In this document: positions 53,401 to 63,017 of the stretch, piece by piece
Numbering within the stretch: position 1 is the stretch's first letter
Layout of the letters: every line of letters begins with the position of its first letter
Source: Lineus longissimus
Lineage: Eukaryota > Nemertea > Pilidiophora > Heteronemertea > Lineidae
Direction: 5' to 3'
Length of the DNA: 64,000 bases
Assembly: GCF_910592395.1 (NCBI RefSeq)
Contig: NC_088314.1
Location: 11,096,001 to 11,160,000, forward strand
The notes under the pieces: generated by a model
Databases searched by the model: none
What the model was told of the DNA's origin: nothing
Seen by the model: only the letters and a program-made list of their open reading frames with translations
Position numbers and translations under genes: made by a program

Positions 53401-56400
53401 GTGTGTCTTCAGGTTACACCGACGTCCAGAAAGGCCAAGAAGAGAAGTGTGCTGGACTTGCCCAGGGTGTATGCCATCGACAGCTTTCCAAATAGCATCG
53501 CAGGACCGAGTCAGTTGGATATCGGCAGATGGCGTCATCTTACGGGAGTATGCGACAACTCTGTCGACGACAAGGGGGTTTCGCTGCTTATTGGCCAAGA
53601 TGTCCCACAAGCCATTCTTCCGCTTGAAGTCCGCCGGGGTCGAGATGATGAGCCGTATGCGATCAGAACCAGCCTAGGGTGGACTCTGAACGGTCCAATT
53701 GGTGGTCAACCAGCAGACAGTACGGCTGTCTGCTCCTTTATTCAAGCTGGCCTTCCCGAAAAGATGAACCATGAACGTGTCTTGGAAGTCCAAGTTGAGC
53801 AGTTTTGGAGACTTGACGCCTGCCAGTCTCTTGCAAGTGGCCAGCCCCAGATGTCACAAAATGACAAGAAGGTAGTCGGCGTGTGGGACAAGTCAGTCAG
53901 CTTGGTGGACGGCCATTACCAGCTCAACATCCCGTTCAAGAAGACGCCTCCCGAACTGCCGGACAACCGTATGATGGCCGAGAAAAGACTCCAGTCTCTG
54001 GGCCGAAGATTGAGCAGAGACCCCGCATTGCACGACAAATACAGAAGTGGTATGCAGGATCTGTTGGACAAGGGCTTTGCAGAGCCAGTTCCAGAAGATG
54101 AGATGTCGCAACCGGGTAGTGTTTGGTACCTCCCTCACCATAATGTCGTCAATCCCAGTAAGCCGGAAAAGTTCCGTATCGTCTTCGACTGCGCAGCCAC
54201 ATATGCTGGGACTTCTCTGAACGACCAGGTCTTCCAAGGCCCCGACCTGATGAACAAGCTGCTTGGTGTTCTGATGAGGTTTCGCGAATGCCCTGTTGCT
54301 GTTATGGGAGACATCCAGGAGATGTTCCACATGGTCAAGGTCAAACCCGAATTCAGAGACGCATTGCGATTCCTTTTTTGGAAGGATGGTGATCCCAAGA
54401 AGAAACCTCAAGTCTACAGAATGACGGTTCACCTCTTCGGAGGAGTATGGAGCCCGAGTTGCTGCAGTTACGCCCTGAGACGAACGGCTGAAGACCATAA
54501 AGACGAATTTCATCCCGATACCATAGAAACAGTGTTACAGGACTTCTACGCTGACGATTGTCTAAAATCCGTACCCGGTGTTGATGTCGCTGTCAAGCTG
54601 GTTGAGGAATTGAGAACGTTACTTCAACTGGGAGGATTCCGACTCACGAAATGGTCTTCAAACAGCAAAGAGGTCCTCCTGTCCATTCCTGTTGAAGACA
54701 GAGCGAAGACCATAAAAGATCTCGACCTGACGTCCGACTCCCTACCAATTGAGAGAGCCCTGGGTGTCCAATGGGACACGGAGACGGACACGTTTGGTCT
54801 CAAGATTCGCTATAAGGAACCAGTCTTCACGAAGCGCGGTCTTCTTAGAATCACCAGCTCTATGTACGACCCCCTGGGATTGGTTAGTCCATTCGTCCTC
54901 GAAGCGAAGATGATCTTCCAGACAGAATGCAGATCCGACAAAGGATGGGATGATGAAATGAGCCCCGCCAGCATCAAGAGATGGCAGAGATGGTTGGATG
55001 GCCTGCCCAAACTAGAAGAGTTTCAAGTGCCAAGATGTATTCATCCGACCGATTTCGGCAACAACACTGAAGCTAGATTACATCACTTCTCCGATGGATC
55101 CGCCGATGCCTATGGTGCTGTGAGTTACCTGAGATTGGTGAACAGTGACGGCGCTGTGCACTGTACGATACTGATGGCGAAATCCAGACTGGCGCCGATG
55201 ACACCGATGACGATTCCTCGCCTGGAGCTGTCCGCTGCCGTGCTCGCTGTGAAGATGGACAACCTCATACGTCGTGAGATAAGATTGCCCCTGCAAGAGT
55301 CGACATTTTGGACGGACAGCACCATCGTTCTCCAATATGTCAAGAACAAAACCAAGCGTTTCCAGACCTTTGTCGCCAACCGTGTAGCCGTAATTCATGA
55401 TGGTACAAGGCCAAGCCAGTGGCGTTACGTGGGGACAAAGGACAACCCGGCTGATGATGCGTCAAGAGGGCTGAACGCCGAACAGATGTTGTCCGACACC
55501 AGATGGCGCCAAGGTCCGGCGTTCCTATGGTTGAGTGAAGACAGTTGGCCAGAAATACCAGAAGGACAGCCTAACCTGCTTGAGAGGGATCCCGAAGTCA
55601 AGAAGGAAGCCAAGTCCTGTGCGGTCGTGACGGTTCCTGACGATTTCATAGTAAAGCTGTTCAACAGATATTCAAGCTGGCCTCGACTACTCAAAGCAGT
55701 GGCGTATCTTTTGAGATTCCACAAGTGGCTACACAAGAAAAGACCCAAGATGAATGACCGTCTATCCCCTGAAGAACTGAAGGCAGCAGAACGAGCTATT
55801 CTTCGATGTCTCCAGAAAAGGCATTACAGCAACGAGGTCAACGCCTTGAGATCAAATACACGCATCACGAAGCAGAGTTCAATATTTGAACTAGAGCCGT
55901 ATCTGGACGAAGACCAGCTCCTGAAAGTGACGGGACGCTTAAAGAATGCTTCGATTCCTGACCCAGCCAAGCATCCAGTGATTGTGCCGAGAGATGACCA
56001 CGTAACAACACTCATCGTACGAGATGCGCACGAGCGGCTTTGCAGGCACTCCGGCAGAGAACACGTTATGGCGAATTTACGGCAGAACTACTGGATTCCA
56101 CAGGCCCGTCAGCTGGTGAAAAGAGTTCTCAGAGACTGCATTGTTTGCAAAGTGCTTCACGGCAAGCTGGGGCAGCAGAAGATGGCAGATCTCCCGCCTG
56201 AACGAGTGACACCATCAAAGTATCCCTTCCAGTGTCTGGGTGTTGACGTTTTTGGTCCCTTTTACGTTAAGAGAGGACGTTCTCAAGAGAAGCGCTATGG
56301 ATGTATGTTTACCTGTTTGTCAATGCGAGCGATTCATCTAGAGAAGCTTTCGTCCATGGACACAGACTCCTTCATCAACGCCCTAATCCGATTCTGTGCA

Positions 56401-57144
56401 AGACGAGGAGTTCCAAAGCTGATCCGGTCCGACAATGGCACCAACTTTGTCGGCGCAAACCGTGTGCTGCGAGAATCGATTGCCCAGTGGAATGAGAGTC
56501 ATCGCCTGAAAGAATACTTGCTGCAGAACCACATTGATTGGACCTTCAATACCCCTACAGCGTCGAATATGGGCGGTGTCTGGGAGCGCAACATCCGAAC
56601 TGCCCGGAAGGTGATGAACTCCATACTACTAAAGCAGTCCCTCGATGATGAACGCTTGGATACGATATTTGCCGAAGTTGAAAACGTCGTGAATAGCCGT
56701 CCGCTGACTGTCGTCTCCAACGATCCCAAAGACCAACTCCCACTAACACCGAATGATTTGCTGCGTCCTTTTGGAAAGGGATTCCCGTCGCCAATCGGAA
56801 CCTTTGGAAAGGCTGACATGTTCGGAAAACGGTGGAGACATGTCCAATTCGTCGTCGATCAGTTTTGGAAGAGATGGACCGCTGAATACCTCTCTGCTCT
56901 TCAAGTCCGATCAAAGTGGATTGCCGAACAGCCGAATATACGCGTAAACGATTTGGTCTTAGTTCTCGACCAGTCTTTAGCAAGATCTCACTGGCCGTTA
57001 GCACGAGTCACCGATACGTTCCCCGGAAAAGACGGATTGGTACGTTCTGTGGAGCTGAAGACAGCCTTTACCGATAAGATGGTGCGGCCGATCAACAAAA
57101 TCGTTTTGCTGGAGGCAACTGCGGATGATCACAACCAGGATTAA
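50473..57144 (+). CDS. BEL/Pao gag-pol polyprotein, intact
   Basis: An uninterrupted 2223-codon frame starting at ATG 50,473, 36 bp after the LTR. Domain order: N-terminal region with a coiled coil (about 195-270, rich in Leu/Glu/Gln heptads); a Met/Pro-rich tandem repeat (about 390-505); a DUF1759-type gag core (from about 556, LPKTGLQKFDGEPMQYWAF); zinc knuckles (about 802 and 835, CHICSQSH and CFNCLDFSNHSYRQC). These are followed by an aspartic protease with DSGSNRTF (about 935), a reverse transcriptase with FYADDCLK (about 1356), RNase H (HFSDGSADAYGAVS about 1537, TDSTIVLQ), an integrase zinc finger (H-x-H…CIVC, about 1850-1890) and an integrase core with GVDVFGPF, RSDNGTNF and GGVWERNIR supplying D, D and E. 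A DUF5641-like tail is at the end. All catalytic motifs are present. The split LTR may stop its transcription, not its coding. Confidence 0.95.
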   Translation: MEGQYLREIANKELPPSRPESRKSVQSEHSVDEAETGSTADRLRRPVRHTVASKMLDPDELAAEQLVQMARSRGGYAAQMTMRHRQFNEAFEQGLHTSLLQQPLGDLENAFERFRDIHDNYVRLAAAVNPARAVECREHFQNMLGLIQSVRFKFDQRMRQEDLNDKLSPSDSVSQQGSSSSKTSRVSSYLAIASAKKAGLTEKSRLLKQHQSMKMKLQQEIEEAERQAKVSELALKEKARQLQFESERMTLEEELRAADAEEQTLVKHLDRDRAPDPVLSPVIQDQVRVPERQFMLNPLVPEFHQRQYSSTPQRPRASPDRRTAPDVKTVPAPYEPDWLISFEPTAQRCDPATLVRAAAPTTMSQPSPDVARMPQPVPADMTYRTGSAASMSQQVAEMVYRPMPVMMSHPADDVQAAMPRQAVPGTISQPVPAEMVYRPMPVMMSHPADDVQAAMPRQAVPGTMSQQVTEMVYQPSPVMMPDMMSHPADVQAAMPRPAVSVVMSQPAKVATHQNVTTTSGNVSAHPSYVIPAIDTSSSQVPVAAPLDIQRQLIDALRLPKTGLQKFDGEPMQYWAFMNSFDSLVHRACVTDGDKLNCLMEYCCGKAARVIRHCALMSPSAGYARARELLKERFGDEYTIAKAWVKKIVEGPPVKTNSGEALQEFTDDVRGCYETLKAMNKLAEVNSQDRMADISTRLPLYIQSRWRKEAHRSKLRTKSYPDFKAFVTFLEMVSGEENDPVFGKIQAKDRVEKKRTFPQKKTGVSLTVQATGKDNQATKAARSSPAKIKSVTSDAKPETKKMSCHICSQSHKVAACPKFKAMEPTRRLEVVKEKRLCFNCLDFSNHSYRQCHRSSDCHEKDCKLKHSQLLHAAMVKKEHAAVAKPATPPSQVKTDGAENFACDSLNKDSTRIALPIVSVYVRGKGQHEFIKTDALLDSGSNRTFCSKSLLSQLKLEGSRTALSLETLGQSAATDAIEVCLQVTPTSRKAKKRSVLDLPRVYAIDSFPNSIAGPSQLDIGRWRHLTGVCDNSVDDKGVSLLIGQDVPQAILPLEVRRGRDDEPYAIRTSLGWTLNGPIGGQPADSTAVCSFIQAGLPEKMNHERVLEVQVEQFWRLDACQSLASGQPQMSQNDKKVVGVWDKSVSLVDGHYQLNIPFKKTPPELPDNRMMAEKRLQSLGRRLSRDPALHDKYRSGMQDLLDKGFAEPVPEDEMSQPGSVWYLPHHNVVNPSKPEKFRIVFDCAATYAGTSLNDQVFQGPDLMNKLLGVLMRFRECPVAVMGDIQEMFHMVKVKPEFRDALRFLFWKDGDPKKKPQVYRMTVHLFGGVWSPSCCSYALRRTAEDHKDEFHPDTIETVLQDFYADDCLKSVPGVDVAVKLVEELRTLLQLGGFRLTKWSSNSKEVLLSIPVEDRAKTIKDLDLTSDSLPIERALGVQWDTETDTFGLKIRYKEPVFTKRGLLRITSSMYDPLGLVSPFVLEAKMIFQTECRSDKGWDDEMSPASIKRWQRWLDGLPKLEEFQVPRCIHPTDFGNNTEARLHHFSDGSADAYGAVSYLRLVNSDGAVHCTILMAKSRLAPMTPMTIPRLELSAAVLAVKMDNLIRREIRLPLQESTFWTDSTIVLQYVKNKTKRFQTFVANRVAVIHDGTRPSQWRYVGTKDNPADDASRGLNAEQMLSDTRWRQGPAFLWLSEDSWPEIPEGQPNLLERDPEVKKEAKSCAVVTVPDDFIVKLFNRYSSWPRLLKAVAYLLRFHKWLHKKRPKMNDRLSPEELKAAERAILRCLQKRHYSNEVNALRSNTRITKQSSIFELEPYLDEDQLLKVTGRLKNASIPDPAKHPVIVPRDDHVTTLIVRDAHERLCRHSGREHVMANLRQNYWIPQARQLVKRVLRDCIVCKVLHGKLGQQKMADLPPERVTPSKYPFQCLGVDVFGPFYVKRGRSQEKRYGCMFTCLSMRAIHLEKLSSMDTDSFINALIRFCARRGVPKLIRSDNGTNFVGANRVLRESIAQWNESHRLKEYLLQNHIDWTFNTPTASNMGGVWERNIRTARKVMNSILLKQSLDDERLDTIFAEVENVVNSRPLTVVSNDPKDQLPLTPNDLLRPFGKGFPSPIGTFGKADMFGKRWRHVQFVVDQFWKRWTAEYLSALQVRSKWIAEQPNIRVNDLVLVLDQSLARSHWPLARVTDTFPGKDGLVRSVELKTAFTDKMVRPINKIVLLEATADDHNQD
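51640..51990 (+). repeat. Tandem repeat inside BEL gag (three ~37-codon units)
   Basis: VYRPMPVMMSHPADDVQAAM recurs at 51,667, 51,778 and, diverged, 51,886; unit length 111 and 108 bp. In frame, so the protein is lengthened without disruption. Confidence 0.85.
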
Positions 57145-57458
57145 CTACGAACATTTTCTGATTTGGATTAACGTTTTAGTGCACGCTAGTTTTGGACTTG
57201 CATTTTGTGTCTTGCATATTTAGTTCAGTGCAGGACATCAGCATTCGCATAATTGTGGATTATGTGTGTGACATTCATTTGGACTTGTGTACATGTAGTT
57301 AATATTTTGGACTACTCTTTGGACTATTCCATTTGGACTTAATTAATTCTTTTGGGTTATAATTCATAGGAATATTTGGATAGCAGTTACTCTGGGAAAC
57401 TGTAAGTGTTATATGTTAGGTAAATGCGCCCTCCAAGTTTGCATTTAGGGGGGGCCGA
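57145..57458 (+). other. BEL 3' untranslated region and polypurine tract
   Basis: T-rich non-coding tail with several TTTGGACT words, ending in AGGGGGGGCCGA directly before the 3' LTR, the expected plus-strand primer. Confidence 0.75.
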
Positions 57459-58089
57459 TGTTGGTGCCGATTAGCGGCAAAGTTAAGAAATATTCACTTT
57501 AGTTTGTTACCACCCCAGTTGGTAACCGCGCTGGTCAGTTTCGATAGCAACTCAACCTAATTAGCATATTGCGTGGGTTTACCCCGGCAACTAGGTCATC
57601 ACCTACGTCATCCGAGAGTTTGGTATGCGAGGAATGTTGTATGACGTCAATTCAATTATTGTTTATGCATTCTTGGCGTTGGTCTGGGGGTATATAACGT
57701 GGGTCCTCTGAGCATGTGGCAGAACCAACCAAGGGAGCTTTGCTGATTGCTGAAGGAAGCAACAAAGTTAAATAGCAAGCCAGCTAGCGCTAGCAAGCGT
57801 CGTACTAACAGTAACCGGTGAAACTTCTGCCCGAAGTTCAGAGCCCGAGTATATTCCAACTGACCAAGCCAAGTCCAAGTCCTCAAACCTATTGTCCCCA
57901 TTGAAACCCTGGTTCAGGAGATTTCTGGCGAGATAGATCCTCTGCCGACAAAGATTGGTGTATGTCCGTGCCGTTTGAATATACAAGTTTAAAGACGTAA
58001 AAGTTATCTTACTTTCTTGCAAAGATTATTCTCAGTAGCAGCAACAGGGAGCTGACCCAGGCGTCAATTTTGAGGTTGGCACCGCAACA
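57459..58089 (+). repeat. BEL 3' LTR (uninterrupted, 631 bp)
   Basis: TGTTGGTGCCGATT…GGCACCGCAACA. Carries a TATATAA box at 57,691-57,697, the exact place where the 5' copy was split by the Ngaro element, and AGCTAGCGCTAGC where the TIR element entered. Confidence 0.93.
57691..57697 (+). promoter_or_regulatory. TATA box of the BEL LTR
   Basis: TATATAA preceded by a G-run (GGTCTGGGGG) and followed within ~30 bp by a plausible start region. In the 5' LTR this word is broken into GGGGGTATA and ATATAACG on either side of the Ngaro insertion. Confidence 0.6.
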
Positions 58090-59027
58090 ATCAAAATGCA
58101 CATCACGAACACTCCAGAGAGCTCTACCTTGGCCTTTCTTGGGAAAGTCTATTTGACCCTTCAATTTAACCAGTTAATACTCAAACAACCAGGTGACGGT
58201 TCAAGGGAGGGTTTTTCAGCTCTGATCCCCCTTCCTAATGCTGTTTTCGACTCCCTATTCTGTTATGTTCACACCTGGCAAAGAACGTGGGAACTTGTTT
58301 AGAAGTCTCGTGGGAACTTTCCTCCGTTGTGCGTCGGTTGAGTATGGACCGAGTTCGAAAGACCAGGGCTATATTCCCAATAACAGCTAGGGTCCATTCT
58401 TTTGCTACATAGGGCTATTTTGATGCAATAGGGTATTTTTTCAATCAGCTATATCCCGTCAGCATGAAAATGTGAACTTGTCCACGCTATACAACCAATA
58501 AATGGGCCATTGGATTGTTTTTCTTGTGATATAGCAGGGTACGCTGATGACACACTAGAATATTGTTTTCACATCGTTTTAGCCAAAGGTACTCAGATGA
58601 ACTGAGGAATGTGACCAGATCACATTAACCAAAAGATAGTGTTACTGCACAACACTTGATTATTCATATTTCAGGGCGTCAATTAAAGCTGGTCAACTAT
58701 GACACCGACTGCCCAGGGCTGTGTTACATTACTATTTGTGATCACAATATGTACATCACTTTGTACCTTTGACCATATCTCTTTGAAAAACGCAATACAC
58801 AGTGGTCATGCTCCCGACAAGATACAGCGACAGTTTCAGTTCGTGTCAGCTTTTAACGGCAGAGGGCAGCATGGTTGCGCCTGCAACTTTTATGAAAAGA
58901 TGTCATGTCATTTACTCCGCTAGAGATTTAATCCCTTGAAATTAATCGTGAATACGAGCCTCGTCATTTGTTACGTTTGTTCGGAAATTGTCTTGTACTT
59001 TCAGGGTTTCTGCCTCGACGCAGCGTT
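58090..59027. other. Flank between BEL and the carboxypeptidase gene
   Basis: Probably includes the 3' UTR of the carboxypeptidase on minus. One small plus-strand frame (58,699-58,923) with a signal-peptide-like start is described under findings. No other feature could be supported. Confidence 0.5.
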
Positions 59028-59126
59028 TTAGAAGAACGCTCTCCCGCTGATGAAGCGGTTGATGAGATCGTGGCCAAACTCCAGTTGGTCATGGGGAAGA
59101 ATGTGTCCAGCAGAGCATACAATCAC
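59028..59126 (-). CDS. CPVL: CPVL-like serine carboxypeptidase, last coding exon
   Basis: Acceptor TTTTTACCAG opens a 33-codon exon in phase 0 ending in TAA (59,028-59,030). It reads VIVCSAGHILPHDQLEFGHD then LINRFISGRAFF. GHILPHDQ carries the catalytic His of family S10 serine carboxypeptidases; CPVL proteins typically have RGGGHILPYDQP here, so CSAG is a variant. Follows exon 59,517-59,698 directly in the transcript (phase 0 to phase 0). Confidence 0.88.
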   Translation of the reverse strand: MIVCSAGHILPHDQLEFGHDLINRFISGRAFF

Positions 59127-59516
59127 CTGGTAAAAACAAGAAGTTTTTGAAAAAATAAGAAGTTCTTGACACTTCGAACACTAAAATAAAATTTGCAACC
59201 TTACAAAGTTCAAATCTCGAAGTCCCGAATTTGAGTTATATGCTATTCCGTTCACCAATATGGCTTATCGCATAAATCTTCATAACGTAAACAGTGGAAC
59301 CTCCCTTGGCAGACACCTCTCTATTAAGGACAACCTCTCTTTTAAGATCATAAATCGCATGAGATGATAATTGCTTCTATGCAGTCGCGATCTGTGAGTC
59401 AATATCAAACACATTGATTTTACCTGCAGACAAGAGATCCTTTGTTGCACGCTGCAGTGATGATAATTGCAGGGAGCTGCAATCTAATCCGCTGGTGTGT
59501 GTGGCACTTTACTCAC

Positions 59517-59698
59517 CTGGTAGAAATCGTGTACCCGTCGCACGTAACCCGACATTTCCACGCCATCGGGTGAACCTTCCATATATGGCGCTCTGCTCGC
59601 TTATATTCGTCTAGGTATTGCCACGGGACGGTCATAAGGAAGCTCTCTGTGGATGGAACTGGAATGATGACATCGAGTTGTCCATTATGAATCATCAC
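59517..59698 (-). CDS. CPVL: CPVL-like serine carboxypeptidase, penultimate exon (one-base frameshift)
   Basis: Acceptor TTTGTCCTCAG and donor CAG-GTGAGT bound a 182-bp exon; both neighbours require phase 0, so it is one base short of 183. It reads VMIHNGQLDVIIPVPSTESF (NGQLD holds the catalytic Asp), then a W-Q-Y-L-D-E-Y-K-R-A-E segment up to HIWK. After that the frame shifts to GSPDGVEMSGYVRRVHDFYQ, which matches the family. The missing base lies in an AA/AAA run (TGGAAGG). Either a pseudogene lesion or a homopolymer sequencing error. Confidence 0.88.
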
Positions 59699-59929
59699 CT
59701 GAGGACAAAGAGAGAAAAGTTAGATGCACAAAATTCTAATTGACTAGGAGATGAAATGTTAGTTCTCACAGAACTCTTTAGTTAAACCCTTTCACATCTA
59801 TACTACAAGGATGAAACTAATTATCCCTGCGTCCATATGGCGTGTTTAGAGAGGGTGCAACCACTTGCTGGTCAATTTGTATTTTAGATGGGTTTGACGT
59901 GCCATTCATGTCACCCGCAGCGAAATGGT

Positions 59930-59998
59930 TAACAATGTACAACATTCTCAAAGTGCTTTATATCAATTCCCCCTATCTATAATGAAGCCTTTCAGCAG
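59930..59998 (-). repeat. Truncated copy of the SINE tail
   Basis: Shares TTAACAATGTACAA…TTCTCAAAG-GCTTTATATC and ATGAAGCCTTTCAG with the SINE at 60,165-60,250, then diverges. Confidence 0.5.
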
Positions 59999-60164
59999 GG
60001 CTTACTTGACTTTGCGCAAAGAAAACAACGCAACCCAATGAGCGAAACGGTTCCTAGGTGCATTTTCCTATATATATTGCACAGGCTGGTCATCCTAGGA
60101 CCGTGGTTACATGGGGAGTTATCATTGCAAAAGTAGACCAAACGCAAGCTGGAGTCCATCAAGG

Positions 60165-60475
60165 TTAACAATGTACAATATTCTCAAAGCGCTTTATATC
60201 GATTATCCCCTCCCCCCCCCCCCCCCAATCTAAAATGAAGCCTTTCAGTAGACCTCAGCTGCTCAATCAGCACTACAACCTAAGCATTTCCGACTGGTAT
60301 CCATTTTATCCTCACCCTGCCGAGTCAATTAACCCTTTACCCATTGAGGGACCTGAGTGGAGAGAGGTGTGCAAGCCAAAGAGATCTGTCTGGAGTGTCA
60401 CGCTGACATTAGGATTGAACCAGGGACCTCTTGACCGCTTGTCAGAGACCCGAGCCACTACACCACCTCGGTTCA
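60165..60475 (-). mobile_element. tRNA-derived SINE (antisense to the window)
   Basis: Read on minus, a tRNA-like head (TGGTGTAGTGGCTCGGG box-A region; GGTTCAATCC box B at 60,411-60,422) is followed by a ~200-bp body and a tail ending ATAAAGCGCTTTGAG. An RNA polymerase III promoter plus this LINE-like tail is the SINE layout. A second tail copy at 59,930-59,998 suggests another, truncated copy nearby. Confidence 0.6.
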
Positions 60476-62004
60476 GTCAATCCAATGAACACAATGTTAT
60501 TTTATTGAGCACTCTAGGAACACAACTTTTCCAACTGAACAACCTCAATCTCCAGGACAAGGCTTTGTAAATTATGAGGCTCCGTAAATTATGAGGCTAT
60601 TTTGCATTTTTCTTGGTAATTTTGAATATTTACTCTTTAGGGATATGGGAAAATGAGCAAATGACTCCTCTTTTTCCCATCCAGTTCAAGATAACTGTGA
60701 TTTATTGAAAAATTATTAAAAGTGGTAAAAGCTTATTAACAAGAGGCCCAATTAGCTGGATGACCTAATAACACAGGACTGAGGGTGTAAAGTAGTAAAT
60801 ATCGGCTTTATACTACTCTTTAAAGGTCAAGAGAACACGTTATACCACTAACATTTCCAATGCAGAGCTGCCAGCTGGATGAAATATGATTGAACTAATC
60901 ATCCATGGTATGTAAATATTACAGGAGGCAACGGAAGATATTCCTAGTTCAGTATGTTGTATCGGTAGCTTTACAGACAAGAAGTGTCAGAGAGGACGTG
61001 ACTTCTCCATGGACAACTGTAGTCTGTCCAGGCTGGGTTGTACAGCACAAGGATTACAAAATGCTGTCTGTAATTGAGAGGTATCCTGATTTAACACAGG
61101 TCAAAATAAATAGAAATGACCAGTTTGGGACTAACACCACTGTCTTTCTTACTTTTTTTCTAATTTTTATGGGAGTAACATTATTGTGTTGCTTGAAATG
61201 TCTATTTACTCATGTAAGAATTGTAGTACTAAAAACTAAAATGCAAACAGAATCATGCCGATTCACTGCACATACTGTGGCCGTGGCCTGGGAATTCTCC
61301 ACTTCAAAATAATTTGCGAACAGAGCGTGCACTGAAAGGAACTAGTGATAATATCGCCTACTTGACTTCTTTTTAGCAGAAAATTGGTTACCATGTTGCA
61401 AAATCAATCTTCCATCTTTAGACTGGTCACACTCACTGGGTATGCTGAAATATAGCCTGGTTCCTTGGCCAATTCCATACGCAGAATACAACTGCGCAAC
61501 TATACGTCATAGCCCGGGCTTTTGAATCGTCAAAAATTCAGTTAAATGTGCCTGTAGCGCCAACTGGCGGTGAAAACTAAACTAATTCCATTACAAGTAA
61601 AAATGAAAGATTATCAAAAAATATTCAGCTAGATGTGAAAACAATATTTCCTCTGTGGACGGATAAAAGAAGGAATGAAGTTTAAACTTCCCGATGACCT
61701 CAATCGCTTAATGTAGGTCGGATCGCGCTGACTTTTGGTTTCTGAGGTTTGGGTTACGCCTAAATAAGCAGCGTCAACGAAGTGCCTAGGCCTTGCGGTT
61801 ACAATGCCCAAAAGTGACATGGAAGGAAGGACTGACACCATTCCCTTAGTAATATTACCAGCTTTGCTGACTTTGTCAGCTGAGCTAAAAAGTACACGTC
61901 CGACAATGAAAGTGTTTAATGCATATCACTGTCTATTCTATTCAAACTATTTATGTCCCAATGACTCTGCCTCAGCAATATAAGATCACACACCCCTCAC
62001 TCAC

Positions 62005-62178
62005 TTTATAGTAGTTCATGAGCACCGCCAACCACAGTTTTATCAACTGCATCACATCCGACAAGAGGTGTTTTTCTACCTCTGTTCCTGCATTAAACGT
62101 GAGATTTCCAACGTGGATTGCCAGGCGAACTTCGGGCAGTGCAAGGAATTTGTAGAAAGAGTTGAAATCTGCGGGTGA
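62005..62178 (-). CDS. CPVL: CPVL-like serine carboxypeptidase, internal exon
   Basis: Acceptor CTGATTTTTCAG (exon from 62,178) and donor AAA-GTGAGT (62,004) bound exactly 58 codons in phase 0. Reads SPADFNSFYKFLALPEVRLA, then IHVGNLTFNAGTEVEKHLLSD and a helix ending LMNYYK. LPEVRxAIHVG is a hallmark of CPVL/vitellogenic carboxypeptidases, upstream of the catalytic Asp. Intact. Confidence 0.9.
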
Positions 62179-62581
62179 CTGAAAAATCAGAATTTAAATC
62201 GGTTCAGATTATTATGCCTACACTCATAAAAACACAAAATGACTCATTTTCTTGGCAAGGATGTTTCAAGCTCTCCTAACTACATAAATTTATATGCTAA
62301 CAGCCGTTTATCTCCCCGTAAACCACTGTTATCTTAGTGTGCCGCCAAGTTTACCTGCCGCTATGCCACTACTAAGTTAGCGTAACCTCAAGGGCTCTAG
62401 CATGGAGTTCAAGTCACGGTATTAAAAGAAAAGATAGGGGTCACCATCTGACCAGGATTTGAACAACCCGGAACAAATAAGGGTCAAAATTGTAATAAAG
62501 CCGTTTGGGGCAGACCTTTTTACGAATAAACCCAATCGTTTTTAGCAGCACAGGTGTTCTTTGTCTATTCACCCGTATATA

Positions 62582-62748
62582 CAGTAGAACTTCTCTATTA
62601 AGGACTGACCAGTGCTGTCCTTAATAGAGAGGTGTCCTGATTAGAGAAGTGAAATCGAATGGAAACAACCAATTTTGGCCCAGAACTAGTGTTCTTAATG
62701 GAGAGGTTGACCTTAATAGAGAGGTGTCCGCTAATGGAGGTTCCACTG
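62582..62748. mobile_element. Pogo/Tigger-like MITE
   Basis: 167 bp, TA on both sides, ends CAGTAGAACTTCTCTATTAA and inverse AATGGAGGTTCCACTG. Internal CTTAATAGAGAGGTGTCC words. No coding capacity. Confidence 0.7.
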
Positions 62749-62839
62749 TACATGAGTTTCACGAAGCAATCATAAGGAATGTTGTCAAGCCACTCTGGGC
62801 ATGCCAATAGCTCATTGAAGAATGCGTTTTTTCGAGGTA

Positions 62840-63017
62840 CAGTGGCACCTCCCTTAGCGGACACCTCACTGCTAAGGACAATCTGTTCATCAAGGACACT
62901 AGTTCTGGTTCCTAATTGGTTGTTTCTATTCAATTTGACCTCTGTAATCAAAACACCTCTCTATTAAGGACAGCATTTGTCAATCCCGATGGTGACCTTA
63001 ATAGAGGGGTTTTACTG
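62840..63017. mobile_element. Pogo/Tigger-like MITE
   Basis: 178 bp, TA on both sides, ends CAGTGGCACCTCCCTTAGCG and inverse AATAGAGGGGTTTTACTG. Same family as 62,582-62,748 and 9296-9466. Confidence 0.7.

Larger units (their letters stand above)
34590..58089 (+). mobile_element. BEL/Pao LTR retrotransposon with two nested insertions in its 5' LTR
   Basis: The 3' LTR (57,459-58,089, 631 bp, TG...CA) aligns with three separated pieces: 34,590-34,825, 42,397-42,492 and 50,129/50,135-50,436. The outer flanks share a 5-bp duplication ATCAA (before 34,590 and after 58,089), which proves that the pieces belong to one provirus. By eye the LTRs differ at three positions, so the insertion is recent. 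Removing the two insertions leaves about 8.3 kb with an intact polyprotein. Confidence 0.93.
59699..62004 (-). other. CPVL-like gene intron with SINE and repeat copies
   Basis: About 2.3 kb between two phase-0 exons. Contains two copies of an ATTCTCAAAGYGCTTTATAT block, a tRNA-derived SINE, a poly-C run (60,209-60,226) and a MITE-like fragment near 61,095-61,140. A 135-codon plus-strand frame at 60,905-61,312 shows no domain and is not annotated. Confidence 0.7.

Noticed and set aside
58968-59150. Plus-strand frame that looks like a peptide-precursor exon with an RR cleavage site
   Set aside because: The same bases on minus encode the last exon of the carboxypeptidase with GHILPHDQ; the plus frame is its shadow.
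59414-59614. Plus-strand frame with a KR site and Cys residues
   Set aside because: Overlaps the carboxypeptidase exon on minus at 59,517-59,698; no independent support.
60411-60475. Functional tRNA gene on minus
   Set aside because: Box A and box B are present, but the sequence continues into a SINE body and tail and no cloverleaf acceptor stem closes.
60905-61312. 135-codon plus-strand frame with a hydrophobic segment
   Set aside because: Contains MITE-derived sequence near its end and no recognisable domain; lies in an intron of the minus-strand gene.
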